NCBI RefSeq assembly: GCF_022695515.1
Contig: NZ_JALDPT010000023.1
Location: forward strand, 23,254 to 87,253
Direction of reading: 5' to 3'
From: Phenylobacterium aquaticum
Lineage (GTDB): Bacteria > Pseudomonadota > Alphaproteobacteria > Caulobacterales > Caulobacteraceae
Length of the DNA stretch: 64,000 bases
Of this stretch, positions 36,758 to 45,825 are shown one piece after another. Position numbers and translations under genes: made by a program. The first letter of the stretch is position 1, and every line of letters begins with the position of its first letter. Under the pieces are notes generated by a model, which saw nothing but the letters and a program-made list of their open reading frames with translations, did no database searches and had not been told where the DNA came from.

Positions 36758-37123
36758 TCAGCCGGCCTTGCGCAGCGCGGCGTAGCCGGCCTGGATCTTG
36801 GCGCGCTGCTGCGGCGTGAACACCCGATAGCGCTGAGCCTTGGGGCCCGCCGCGACACTGATCTCTTCCGCCGTCACATAGATATAGCGACCCTGGAACG
36901 CCCCGGTCACGGGCTGGCCGTGCTGCAGCCTCAGCCCCTCGAGCTGGCTCGCGCAGGTCTCCAAATTCTCGACATTGGTCGACATCGGTCGGAAATCCTG
37001 GCGGCCGTTCAGGGCCTCGGCCATGCGCCAGCAGACCCCGGCGTTGCGCGGCGCCTCCAGCGCGGGCTCGCAGGCGGCGAGACCCGCGGCCAGAACCAGC
37101 CCCGTCCAGACGATCGGCCGCAT
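36758..37123 (-). CDS. Small lipoprotein of unknown function (paralogue of the one at 63272)
   Basis: A 121-aa protein with a lipoprotein signal peptide and lipobox LAAC (Cys18). The mature part contains GVCWRM (about 29-34), NLETCASQLEGLRL (about 53-66), and GAFQGRYIYVTAEEISV (about 74-90). The same order GVC - E-x-C - LE - R - GA-QG - I-aromatic is found in the protein at 63272-63649, also with Cys18 as lipobox, so the two are probably related. Three cysteines remain in the mature chain. It sits 13 bp after tamB on the same strand and may be cotranscribed with it. No function is known to me. Confidence 0.75.
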   Translation of the reverse strand: MRPIVWTGLVLAAGLAACEPALEAPRNAGVCWRMAEALNGRQDFRPMSTNVENLETCASQLEGLRLQHGQPVTGAFQGRYIYVTAEEISVAAGPKAQRYRVFTPQQRAKIQAGYAALRKAG

Positions 37124-37136
37124 GGGCCCCTCCCCG

Positions 37137-40100
37137 TCAGTAGTCCCTGCGCCAGCGCACCGCGAGCTTGCCGTCGCCTTGGCCGGCGATCTTAGAGATG
37201 ATGGACAGACTCCGGCGAACGCGCCACTCCACCTGAGCGGACGGCCCTTCGCGACCGCCGCCGGTCAGCTCCAGATAGACATTGTCGGTGAGGTACTTGC
37301 CGCCCGACACCGTGACCCCGCTGGTCCCCCCGCCGGCCAGGGCCAGTCGATCGAGGCCCGCGAAGGTCTTGAGATTGCCGATCACGTCGAAGCCGCCGCC
37401 GCCCGCGAGCGACGACAGGGCCGAGGCCAGCTGGGCGGCTTCCAGCGGCGACAGCTGGGACGCCGAGGTGCCGAACAGAACCTGGGACAAGACCTCGTCA
37501 TTGGGCAGGGTCGGCGTGGAGGTGAGCGTGATCTCGGGCTTGGCGGCCGTGCCCTTGATCTTCACGACCGCGGTCAGGGAGGTGTCCTCCCGCGTGGCCG
37601 ACAGGTCGAGGCGGATGTCCTTGGCCTGTGTCGACAGATAGACGACGCCGCGGGTGTCGAACTCGAAGCGCTTGCCCGCGAAATCGTAGTCGCCGCGGAT
37701 CACCCGCGCCGTGCCGGACAGGGTTGGCTGGGAGGTCGTGCCCCCGACATGGGCGTCGAGGGACAGCTCCACATCCAGCCCCCGGCCCTTCAGATAGATC
37801 TTCTGCGGCGCCTTCAGGCTGACATCCAGGGTGACGCCGGGCCCGCGCTTGAGGGGCGCCAGCTGCACGCCGGTCATGTCCGCTGGCCGGTTCACTTCGG
37901 TCACGTCCATGGCCACGACGTTGGACGGCGTGGGGGTGCGGGCGGCCACATCCGCGCGGTCGATGGTCAGGGCGCCGGCCAGCCGGACGCGGCCCTCCGG
38001 CGTGCGGTCGATCACCGCCTGGCCGGTCGCCGAGGCCGTCGCCTGTTCGTTATCAATCAGCCGGAAGCCCTTGAGGGTCAGACGGAAAGTGCTCGCCCCT
38101 TCAGGCGCGAGGCTGATGCGGCCGGCGCCGGACGCGACGCCGCCGTGGCCGTCCGAGCCGTCCGCTTGGGTGATGTCCACCTGGTTGTCGGACATGGCCG
38201 CGCGCAGGGTGACGTCCTTGAGGTTCAGGCCGGTGGCGCCGTCCGAGAACCGCCCGCCGTCCACGGCCGCCTGGCCGACGGCGCGCGGATGCTCCAGCGT
38301 CCCGGCCAGATCACCCTGAATGTGGACATGGCCGGCCAGCTCCCGCTCGCCGCCGACCAGCAGGTCCCAGAGCGGCTTCACCTCGCCGTCAGCGAAGATG
38401 CGGCCGCGGATCGGCTTGGTGCGGTCGATGGCGATGCGCAGGGGCTCGGCCGAGGTCTCGGCCGGCAGCACCACGGCGGCCGTCGCCTTCAGGCCCTGTC
38501 CGTTGGTGACCGCGCCGTCGAGATTGATGTCGTCGCCGTTGAGGGTGGCCTTAAGCGACCCGTTCAGGCCCAGGGAGGCGTCGGTGCCCAGACCGCGCAC
38601 GCCATCGAGGTCGGCGCTGAGCGAGCCCGACAGGCGCTTGCCCTGGCCGTTCAGCTGCAGGACGCCGTCGAACTTGCCGGCGAAGTCCTCGTCGATGAGG
38701 CCGAGGCCCAGCTGCTGCACCTGGGCGCGGATTTCCGTCCCGTCCCCGGCCATGCGGGCGTCGAGCGCGATCCGGCCGCCGTCGGAAGCCACGACCCTGA
38801 GCTTCGCGCCCCGGTCGGGCCCACCGAAGCGGAACTGGGCGGTCTCGGTGGTCTTCAGGTTCCATTTCAGATAGCGGCCCTCGCCGTTGAACCCGAGCTG
38901 ATAACCGGGCTCGACATGGGCCAGGTCGCCATTGCCGTCGAAGCTCCAGCGGTTGCCCGCGATCAGGCCGGAGGCCTGGGCAGCGTAGGGCAGATGGGCC
39001 AACGGGCCGTCGGCGGTCAGGCGGCCGGCGCTGATCACCACCTGGCTGTCGGGCACGGCGACGCCGTCCGCGGTCAGGTTCAACCGGGCGCGGGGCCCGC
39101 CCGGCGCGTCGGCGAGGCGCACATCGCCAGCGATCTTGCCCGCGGTCAGGAAGGCGCCCTTGGCCACCGCCACCTGCAGGTCGGCCTTGGAGGCGCCCTT
39201 GGCGCGCAGACTGAGCAGGCCCGACGCCTTCAGGCCGCCGGCGTCCACCGATAGGTCGGTCAGATCAACGCCTTCGGCGGGGAAGCTGAACGCCGATCGG
39301 GCCTGGGCCGGGCCATAGGCGCTGGCGGCGTTCAGGGCGATGACGCCATTGGTCCCGTCTGGCCGGCGCTGGAAGCTGAGCACCAGATGGGCGTTGGTGA
39401 GCGGCAAGCGCGGCACGTCGATCGCGTCGAGGTCGGCCAGCAGGTCCACCTTGGGCGCGTCCAGCATGCCGGTGATCGCGCCGGAGCCCTTGGCCTTGCC
39501 GGTGATCTCCACCGGACCGGCGTGGAACGGGCCCTCGGCAGACCAGTCCAGCTTGAACTTGAGCGCGCCGTCAGCGTCGCGCAGGCCGGCCGCCTGGGCC
39601 TTGAGGGCGGCGCCCGTCAGATTGGCCTCGGAAACCGCGATCCGGCCGCCCCCCACCTCGGCCTTGCCCTGCAGGCGCGGCTGGCCGCCCAGCAGCCGGT
39701 CGAGCTCGGCGTAGCCGGTCGCGAACTTGGCGCCCTTGGCGTCGAGGCTGAAGGTCCAGGGCTTGGCGTCGCGGCCCTGGGAGGCGGTCCAGCTCGCCGA
39801 CACCGCTCCGCTGGCGCCGACCCGGGCGGCGGCCAGATTGGCGAAGTCAGCGTCGCCCTTGAAGGTCAGGCCGCCGAACAGCCCCACGCCGCCGCTGGCC
39901 TTGACCTTCAGGCCCTGGCCCGTGCCCTGAAGGTTGCTGAGCAGGAAGCGCCCGTCGCGCAGATGGTCGACCTTGAAGTCCGCCTGGGGACTGGCCCCGA
40001 GCGCCGCGCCGACCCAGCCCGAGCCCTTGCCGCCGGAGCCCTGCACCTTGCCGCCGACGCTCCAGCTCTTGGACTTGTGCTCGAACACCACCGGCCCGGC

Positions 40101-41372
40101 GAGGCGGTCGAGGGTGTAGTCGAAGAGCTTGGCGTCCCGCACCACCGCGTCGCCGGCGATCTTCCAGTCCGCCGCCTTGCCGCTCAGGCGCGCCACCGCA
40201 TGGGTCGCCCCGGTCTCAGGTCCGCCGATCAGTCGGCTGAGGCTGGGGGCGTCGCCGACCAGGGCCACGCCGTCCTTGCCGATCTTGCGGTGCTCGATGT
40301 CCGCCAGTCCCTGGCCGGAGACAGTCAGGTTGTCGGAGGCGACCTTGAAGGCCACGTCGTACTGGCTCTTGGACTTGCCGGACTGGCGGCCGGTGATGTT
40401 GAAGGCCGCCGTGGGTCCGAAGCGATCCGCATAGGGCTTCAGCAGGGTCGAGGCGGTGAGCAGCACCTTGCCCTGGGCCGCGCCGCCCTGGGGCGTCCAG
40501 GCGCCGCTGACCTCCACCGGCTTCATCTTGCCGGAGACGGCGACGATATTGACCGTGCCCGACCTGGCGGCGCCGCCGGCCTGGGCCTTGAGCTCGAAGG
40601 GCGCGCCGGAGGGCAGGCCCACGGCGCCGGCGAGCGCCCCGCCCTTGGCCTCCACCACGTCGGCCTTCAGCATCAGCGGGTGGTTCTTGATGAAGTCGAA
40701 GCTGAGATTGAGGTGGTCGCCCTTGTGCAGGCGGCTCACGGCCTCGAGGTGTCCCGACTGGCCGCCGTCATTGCGCTTCACCACCAGGCCGCCGGTGACG
40801 TCATAGATGCCGCGCTCGTAGCTGAACTCCGGCGTCATCTCGACGCGGCCGGACATCTCGGCGATCTGGAAGGACACGGGCAACCCGCCGGACTGCTCCT
40901 TGGGCGTCAGCGTCGGCCGGCGCAGGATCATGATCTTCTCGGCCGTGATGCGGTCGAGGGTCAGTTGCCGGACGAACAGGTCCAGGAAACGCCAGGCCAC
41001 CTCCACCCGCCGGGCGTCGAGCCACACGCCCTGCTCGTCGGAAATGGTCAGGCGGTCGACGCTGAAGTCGCGCCAGATGTCGCCCTTCAGCCCCTCGATC
41101 TTGAGCCGCCCCACCGGACCGAGCTTCAGGCCGTTGGCGCTGGCCTCGATCAGCAGGCGCCCCTGGGGCAGGAGCACGCCGAAGCGGGTGGTCAGAATGC
41201 CGCCGCCCAGCAGGAAGGTCAGGACCAGGGCGATGATGATCACGATGGGCGGGAAGGCCCGGCTCTTGGCGACCTTCACCGCCTCGTCCACCACCTCGTG
41301 GACGACCTCGGAGATCACCTCCTCGATGGGGTGCTCATGCGGCTTGTGCGGATCTTCGGGCGTCGGGGTCAA
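37137..41372 (-). CDS. tamB: Translocation and assembly module protein TamB
   Basis: A 1411-aa AsmA-like protein bridging inner and outer membranes. The N-terminal cytoplasmic segment (about 1-40) precedes one transmembrane anchor (about 41-62: FPPIVIIIALVLTFLLGGGI). A very long periplasmic beta-structure with repeated strands follows, then the C-terminal TamB/DUF490 domain (about 1080-1411), ending in WRVRRSLSIISKIAGQ and WRRDY. TamB, with TamA, takes part in barrel insertion and, by newer work on AsmA-like proteins, phospholipid transport to the outer membrane. The start overlaps the tamA stop by 4 bp. It is intact, with no frameshift seen over 4.2 kb. Confidence 0.95.
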   Translation of the reverse strand: MTPTPEDPHKPHEHPIEEVISEVVHEVVDEAVKVAKSRAFPPIVIIIALVLTFLLGGGILTTRFGVLLPQGRLLIEASANGLKLGPVGRLKIEGLKGDIWRDFSVDRLTISDEQGVWLDARRVEVAWRFLDLFVRQLTLDRITAEKIMILRRPTLTPKEQSGGLPVSFQIAEMSGRVEMTPEFSYERGIYDVTGGLVVKRNDGGQSGHLEAVSRLHKGDHLNLSFDFIKNHPLMLKADVVEAKGGALAGAVGLPSGAPFELKAQAGGAARSGTVNIVAVSGKMKPVEVSGAWTPQGGAAQGKVLLTASTLLKPYADRFGPTAAFNITGRQSGKSKSQYDVAFKVASDNLTVSGQGLADIEHRKIGKDGVALVGDAPSLSRLIGGPETGATHAVARLSGKAADWKIAGDAVVRDAKLFDYTLDRLAGPVVFEHKSKSWSVGGKVQGSGGKGSGWVGAALGASPQADFKVDHLRDGRFLLSNLQGTGQGLKVKASGGVGLFGGLTFKGDADFANLAAARVGASGAVSASWTASQGRDAKPWTFSLDAKGAKFATGYAELDRLLGGQPRLQGKAEVGGGRIAVSEANLTGAALKAQAAGLRDADGALKFKLDWSAEGPFHAGPVEITGKAKGSGAITGMLDAPKVDLLADLDAIDVPRLPLTNAHLVLSFQRRPDGTNGVIALNAASAYGPAQARSAFSFPAEGVDLTDLSVDAGGLKASGLLSLRAKGASKADLQVAVAKGAFLTAGKIAGDVRLADAPGGPRARLNLTADGVAVPDSQVVISAGRLTADGPLAHLPYAAQASGLIAGNRWSFDGNGDLAHVEPGYQLGFNGEGRYLKWNLKTTETAQFRFGGPDRGAKLRVVASDGGRIALDARMAGDGTEIRAQVQQLGLGLIDEDFAGKFDGVLQLNGQGKRLSGSLSADLDGVRGLGTDASLGLNGSLKATLNGDDINLDGAVTNGQGLKATAAVVLPAETSAEPLRIAIDRTKPIRGRIFADGEVKPLWDLLVGGERELAGHVHIQGDLAGTLEHPRAVGQAAVDGGRFSDGATGLNLKDVTLRAAMSDNQVDITQADGSDGHGGVASGAGRISLAPEGASTFRLTLKGFRLIDNEQATASATGQAVIDRTPEGRVRLAGALTIDRADVAARTPTPSNVVAMDVTEVNRPADMTGVQLAPLKRGPGVTLDVSLKAPQKIYLKGRGLDVELSLDAHVGGTTSQPTLSGTARVIRGDYDFAGKRFEFDTRGVVYLSTQAKDIRLDLSATREDTSLTAVVKIKGTAAKPEITLTSTPTLPNDEVLSQVLFGTSASQLSPLEAAQLASALSSLAGGGGFDVIGNLKTFAGLDRLALAGGGTSGVTVSGGKYLTDNVYLELTGGGREGPSAQVEWRVRRSLSIISKIAGQGDGKLAVRWRRDY

Positions 41373-43153
41373 AAGCTCTGCCCGATGCTGAGATAGATCT
41401 GGAACGACGGGTCGCCGGTGCGCGGATTGAGCGGCACGGCGATATCGGCCCGGATCGGGCCGAAGCCCAGATCATAGCGCACCCCGATCCCGGCCCCGAC
41501 GCTGAGATTCTTGTTGGCCGGCGTGGGGTCCGACCCCACGGCGCCGGCGTCGACGAAGGCGACGAGCCCCCAGTGGGCGCCGATCTTCTGGCGAACCTCG
41601 ACGGAGGCCTCGACCAGGGACAGGCCCCCCTGGGGGGTGTTGTCCGACAGCCTGGGGCCGATCGCCTGATAGGCGTAGCCGCGCACCGAGCCGCCGCCGC
41701 CGGAATAGAACCTGCGGGAGGCCGGGACCTCGGGGATCAGGCCGCCGATGATCGAGCCGAGCTTCAGCCGGCCGGCCAGGACCGTGCGGCCCTTGTCGTC
41801 GAACGGCAGATAGGCCGTGCCCTGGGCTTGGACTTTCAGATAGGGCAGCGTACCGGAGCCGGCGACCAGGGTCGGCTCGACCCGGCTCTCGACCCGCCAG
41901 CCGCGCTTGGGGTCGAGGGGATCGTCGGACTTATCGAGCGCCATGGCGCCCAGGGCCGCGACGGTGACCAGCTTGCGCCCCAGGGGGGTGAGGGTCTTGG
42001 CCGACAGCTCATCGGTCTGGCCATAGTCCAGCGAGCCGCCGACGGTGACATAGGAGGTCTTGTGGAAGCGGCGCTCGACGTCGGCGCTGACCCCCACGCC
42101 GGTCTCGTCATAGGCGTCGGTCTGGGTCCGGTAGACGGCGGTCGAGGCCTTCAGGGTCTGCTGGGCGCGCCGCCAGTGCGGCAGGGTCAGGTCCGCGCCG
42201 ACGCGGCTGTCCAGATAGGAGTTCTTGGCGAACAGGGCGACAGTGTCGGCCCGGCCCAGCAGGTTGTAGCGGGTCAGGCGAACGTCGGCGCCGACGCCCT
42301 CGCTGGTCGAATAGCTGGCGCCCAGCTCCAGCTGGCGCTTCGACCGGTCGCTCAGGCTGACGATGACCGGCCTCAGGCCGTCGGCCGTGGCCTCGCCCTT
42401 GGGGGCCAGGGAGACGGTGACCGATTCATAGACGCCGGTGTCCAGCAGGCGGCGCTCCAGCTCGCCGACATCCTCGGGGTCGTAGGCTTCCCCCGTCTTC
42501 CAGGGGGCCATGGCGCTGAGCCAGCGCGGATTGGTGCGGCCGGCGGTCACCAGCTTCACCCCGTCCAGACGCACGAGTTCGCCGGCGACGATCTTGTAGG
42601 TCGGCCGCACGGTCTGGTCGGCGTGATCGACGATGACCTCGCGCGGCTGGGCGACCACGTCGGCGAAGCCGCGCTTCTGCACGGCGGCGACGATGCGGCC
42701 CTCAGCGCCCACCACATCGGCCGCACGGCCCGCCTGGCCGTTCGCCAGGCCCATCACGGCCTCGGCCGCGGCCTGCACCTGGGCCGGCGGCACGTCTCCG
42801 ATCCAGGCGATCGTCGGATCGGCGATGACGAAGCGGCGGTTGGGGGTGATGCGCACCACCGGCTGGGGGGTGTCGCCCTCCCCCACCTCGGGGCTGACCT
42901 CGGCGCCGTAATAGGCCTCCGACCGCAGGACGGCGATGGCGTCCTCGGCGGCCTCCCGGGCCCGGCGGCGGGCCTCGAAACGATTGGTCACGGGATGGTC
43001 GGTGGAGCCGATCGCCTCGGCCACCGCCGCCTTCAGCTTGGAGGACATGTCCCCTTCGAGGGCGGCCTTGGCGGTCTCGGCGCATGCAGCGTCAGGCCCT
43101 GACAGGACCCAAAAAACCGCCGAGGCGGCGACGGCATAGACCAGTCGTCCCAC
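41369..43153 (-). CDS. tamA: Outer-membrane assembly protein TamA (BamA/Omp85 family)
   Basis: A 594-aa Omp85 protein. The signal peptide is about 1-25 (ending AACAET; cleavage uncertain). Three POTRA-like domains lie in about 50-265 (RRFVIADPTIAWIGDVPPA; YKIVAGELVRLDGVKLVTAG, shown by parts). A 16-strand barrel domain includes the conserved loop-6 region RRFYSGGGGSVRGYAYQAIGP (key VRGY motif), and the chain ends in QIYLSIGQSF with terminal Phe. The start is GTG at 43153. The tamA-tamB overlap is a standard operon. No frameshift was found. Confidence 0.95.
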   Translation of the reverse strand: MGRLVYAVAASAVFWVLSGPDAACAETAKAALEGDMSSKLKAAVAEAIGSTDHPVTNRFEARRRAREAAEDAIAVLRSEAYYGAEVSPEVGEGDTPQPVVRITPNRRFVIADPTIAWIGDVPPAQVQAAAEAVMGLANGQAGRAADVVGAEGRIVAAVQKRGFADVVAQPREVIVDHADQTVRPTYKIVAGELVRLDGVKLVTAGRTNPRWLSAMAPWKTGEAYDPEDVGELERRLLDTGVYESVTVSLAPKGEATADGLRPVIVSLSDRSKRQLELGASYSTSEGVGADVRLTRYNLLGRADTVALFAKNSYLDSRVGADLTLPHWRRAQQTLKASTAVYRTQTDAYDETGVGVSADVERRFHKTSYVTVGGSLDYGQTDELSAKTLTPLGRKLVTVAALGAMALDKSDDPLDPKRGWRVESRVEPTLVAGSGTLPYLKVQAQGTAYLPFDDKGRTVLAGRLKLGSIIGGLIPEVPASRRFYSGGGGSVRGYAYQAIGPRLSDNTPQGGLSLVEASVEVRQKIGAHWGLVAFVDAGAVGSDPTPANKNLSVGAGIGVRYDLGFGPIRADIAVPLNPRTGDPSFQIYLSIGQSF

Positions 43154-43302
43154 GTCAAGAATCCGCGCTGCGCCCCTGCCAGGGGTTTAGCCCGCATCGG
43201 CCCCGAATGTCACTCACGCCCGGCGCGTTACACTGCTTCGAGATTGGGCGCCGGCATGCTCAAATAACGGGCAGGCCACGTCAGGCCCGCCTCACGTCCC
43301 GA

Positions 43303-43329
43303 AAACCCCTCCGCAAGACGACGGGGTTT
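43303..43329 (+). other. Hairpin-forming inverted repeat in the ATP-grasp gene leader
   Basis: AAACCCC (43303-43309) and GGGGTTT (43323-43329), 7-bp arms with a 13-nt loop, 54 bp before the chosen GTG start. The 230-bp gap from tamA to this gene otherwise shows no clear promoter match. Confidence 0.35.
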
Positions 43330-43383
43330 CCTAGGGTCGGCGAAGGTCAGGGCGCGGAAGGACATTGCAAGGTGGAGCTGGGA

Positions 43384-44871
43384 GTGTCGACAGCGCGCAT
43401 TTCGGACGACCCTGAGGCCTTGGCCCCGGAGGCTGCGACACCGATACCCTATGATGAAATGCTGACCGCCGCAGGCGAAGTGCGCTCGCACTACGCCGCC
43501 CTGGACAGCCGGGTCGCCAGCCTGGCCGGCGAGGAGCTGGCCGAGCGGCAACGGACGCTCGAGCGATTCTTCCTGCTGCAGGGGATCACCTTCACCGTCT
43601 ATGGCGGCGACAGCTCGACCGAGCGGATCATCCCCACCGACCTCCTGCCGCGCATTATTCCCGCCGACGAATGGGCGACCATCGAGGCCGGCCTGACCCA
43701 GCGCCTGCGCGCCCTGAACATGTTCCTCGCCGACATCTATGGCGAACAGCAGATCCTGATGGACGGGGTGGTGCCGCGCGAGCTGGTGCTCAGCGCGCCC
43801 TCCTACCGGCGGGAGATGCAGAACCTCTATGTGCCGCACCACGCCTATTCCAATGTCTGCGGCTCGGACCTGATCCGCCAGCCGGACGGCGCCTTCGCAG
43901 TGCTGGAGGACAATCTGCGCGTTCCCTCCGGCGTGTCCTACATGCTGGCCAATCGCGAGGCGTCAAAGCGCACCTTCCCCGGCACCTTCCGCTCGGCCGG
44001 GGTGCGCGCGGTGGACCGCTATCCCGACCTGCTGCTGGCGACGCTGAAAAGCATGGCGGCCGACTGGAGACCCAATCCCCAGGTCGTGGTGCTGACGCCC
44101 GGCGTCTACAATTCCGCCTATTACGAGCACGCCTATCTGGCCCGTTTGATGGGCGCGCCCCTGGTCGAGGGGCGCGACCTCGTGGTCCATGACAACATGG
44201 TCTATATGCGGACCACGACCGGCCTGAAGCGGATCGACGTGATCTATCGCCGCGTCGACGACGACTTCATCGACCCCCTCACCTTCCGCCGGGATTCCGG
44301 GCTCGGCGTCGCCGGGCTGTTCAACGCCTATCGCGCCGGCAATGTGGTGATCTGCAATGCGCCCGGCACCGGTGTCGCCGACGACAAGGCGGTGTACGCC
44401 TATGTGCCGGAGATCATCCGCTACTATCTGGGCGAGGACGCCATCCTGCCCAATATCGAGACCTATCTCTGCCGCGAGCCGGCCCAGCTGAGCCACGTGC
44501 TGGCCAATCTCGACAAGCTTGTGGTCAAGGCGGTCGGCGCCTCGGGCGGCTACGGCATGCTGATCGGCCCCCACGCCAGCGTCGCCGAGCGGGCCACCTT
44601 CGCCGAGGCGATCAAGGCCGATCCGGACAACTATATCGCCCAGCCGACCATCCAGCTGTCGACGGCGCCCTGCCTGATCGACGGCAAGATCGATCCGCGC
44701 CACGTCGACCTGCGCCCCTTCATCCTGTCGGGCGAGAAGATCGTGGTGACCCCTGGCGCCCTGACCCGCGTCGCCCTGAAGAAGGGGTCGCTGGTCGTGA
44801 ATTCCAGTCAGGGGGGCGGATCCAAGGACACCTGGGTGCTGTCCGACGACGCCGAGGAGATCCAGCCATGA
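43384..44871 (+). CDS. Circularly permuted ATP-grasp protein (DUF404/DUF407 type)
   Basis: A 495-aa protein of the CP-ATP-grasp family, predicted to form amide or peptide bonds; substrates are unknown. Recognisable blocks are ERFFLLQGITFTVYG, LNMFLADIYGEQQIL, the family hallmark LEDNLRVPSGVSYML (about 177-191), LTPGVYNSAYYEHAYLA, KRIDVIYRRVDDDFIDP (about 280-296), and the C-terminal KAVGASGGYGMLIGP with HVDLRPF. GTG was chosen as start because GGAG lies six bases upstream. Its stop overlaps the alpha-E gene (ATGATG). The upstream 100 codons open in frame show no conservation I recognise. It is the first gene of a three-gene operon. Confidence 0.9.
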   Translation: MSTARISDDPEALAPEAATPIPYDEMLTAAGEVRSHYAALDSRVASLAGEELAERQRTLERFFLLQGITFTVYGGDSSTERIIPTDLLPRIIPADEWATIEAGLTQRLRALNMFLADIYGEQQILMDGVVPRELVLSAPSYRREMQNLYVPHHAYSNVCGSDLIRQPDGAFAVLEDNLRVPSGVSYMLANREASKRTFPGTFRSAGVRAVDRYPDLLLATLKSMAADWRPNPQVVVLTPGVYNSAYYEHAYLARLMGAPLVEGRDLVVHDNMVYMRTTTGLKRIDVIYRRVDDDFIDPLTFRRDSGLGVAGLFNAYRAGNVVICNAPGTGVADDKAVYAYVPEIIRYYLGEDAILPNIETYLCREPAQLSHVLANLDKLVVKAVGASGGYGMLIGPHASVAERATFAEAIKADPDNYIAQPTIQLSTAPCLIDGKIDPRHVDLRPFILSGEKIVVTPGALTRVALKKGSLVVNSSQGGGSKDTWVLSDDAEEIQP

Positions 44872-45812
44872 TGCTCGCCCGCGTCGCCGACAGCCTCTAC
44901 TGGATCGGCCGATATGTCGAACGGGCGGAGCACATGTGCCGGCTGTCGGACGTCATGCTCAACGCCACCCTTGACCGCACGGAATCGGCGGCCCAGGTCG
45001 CCCGTATCGCGCTCTCCGCGGTCGGCGACGCCGACCCGGCCAAGATCGCCGCGCCCTATGAAGCCGCCTATGCACTCACCCTCGACCGCGAGGACCATGG
45101 CTCGATCGCCAGTTCGCTCGCCTCGGCCCGAGAGAACGCCCGCCAGGTCCGCGACCAGATCACCACCGAAACCTGGGAGCGGCTGAACCTCATCTATCTG
45201 CGGATGACCGCGCCGGGCGCCGCCAAGGCCTTCACCGACGGCTCCTCGGCCTTCCTGCACGACATCATCGCCGATCTGCACCTGTTCAAGGGCGCCGCCG
45301 ACGCCACCATGAGCCATGGCGAGGGCTGGGGCTTCCTGCTGCTCGGGGTGCATCTGGAGCGCGCCCAGCTGATCGGCCGCCTGCTGGAGGTCTGTTTCCG
45401 CGACGCACGCACCCGGCCGATCAACGATCACACCCTGCTGACCAATGTGCTGCGGATGAGCTGCGCGCTCGAGCCCTATCTGCGGCGCTATACGGCCGAC
45501 GTGCAGCCGCGCAAGATCCTGGAATTCCTGATGTTTGACGAAGAGTTCCCGCGCTCGATCCGGTTCTCCACCGCCCGCATCGAGGAGCACCTCACCGGGG
45601 TCAGCCGCTATGTGGAGGCCGCCAGCCACGGGGGCCCGGAACGCCTGGCCGGCCGCCTCAAGGCGCGTCTGCAATATGCCGACGTCGAGAACCTGACCCT
45701 CGACGGGGCCGCGGGCTTCCTGACCACGGTGCTCGACGAATGCGCCGCGATCCATGCGGCGATCTACGAGACCTTCGTCGCCTACTCCCTCGAAATGCGC
45801 CTGCCGGCCTGA
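44868..45812 (+). CDS. Alpha-E domain protein (DUF403)
   Basis: A 314-aa all-helical protein with the family's hallmark start, MLARVADSLYWIGRYVERAEH. Further conserved parts are TWERLNLIYLRM, HGEGWGFLLLGVHLERAQL, and the C-terminal FLTTVLDECAAIHAAIYETFVAYSLEM, given by blocks. The alpha-E domain always accompanies CP-ATP-grasp and transglutaminase genes. It was proposed in comparative genomics to be a partner in peptide ligation or modification; no biochemical activity is established to my knowledge. It overlaps the ATP-grasp stop and lies 13 bp before the transglutaminase. Confidence 0.92.
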   Translation: MMLARVADSLYWIGRYVERAEHMCRLSDVMLNATLDRTESAAQVARIALSAVGDADPAKIAAPYEAAYALTLDREDHGSIASSLASARENARQVRDQITTETWERLNLIYLRMTAPGAAKAFTDGSSAFLHDIIADLHLFKGAADATMSHGEGWGFLLLGVHLERAQLIGRLLEVCFRDARTRPINDHTLLTNVLRMSCALEPYLRRYTADVQPRKILEFLMFDEEFPRSIRFSTARIEEHLTGVSRYVEAASHGGPERLAGRLKARLQYADVENLTLDGAAGFLTTVLDECAAIHAAIYETFVAYSLEMRLPA

Positions 45813-45825
45813 GGACGGAATTCAC

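Noticed and set aside
36975..41396. Long plus-strand open frames opposite tamB
   Set aside because: Shadows of tamB; no recognisable domains and no ribosome-binding sites.
43228..43383. Possible riboswitch upstream of the ATP-grasp gene
   Set aside because: Only one simple hairpin seen; no match to a riboswitch consensus I know.
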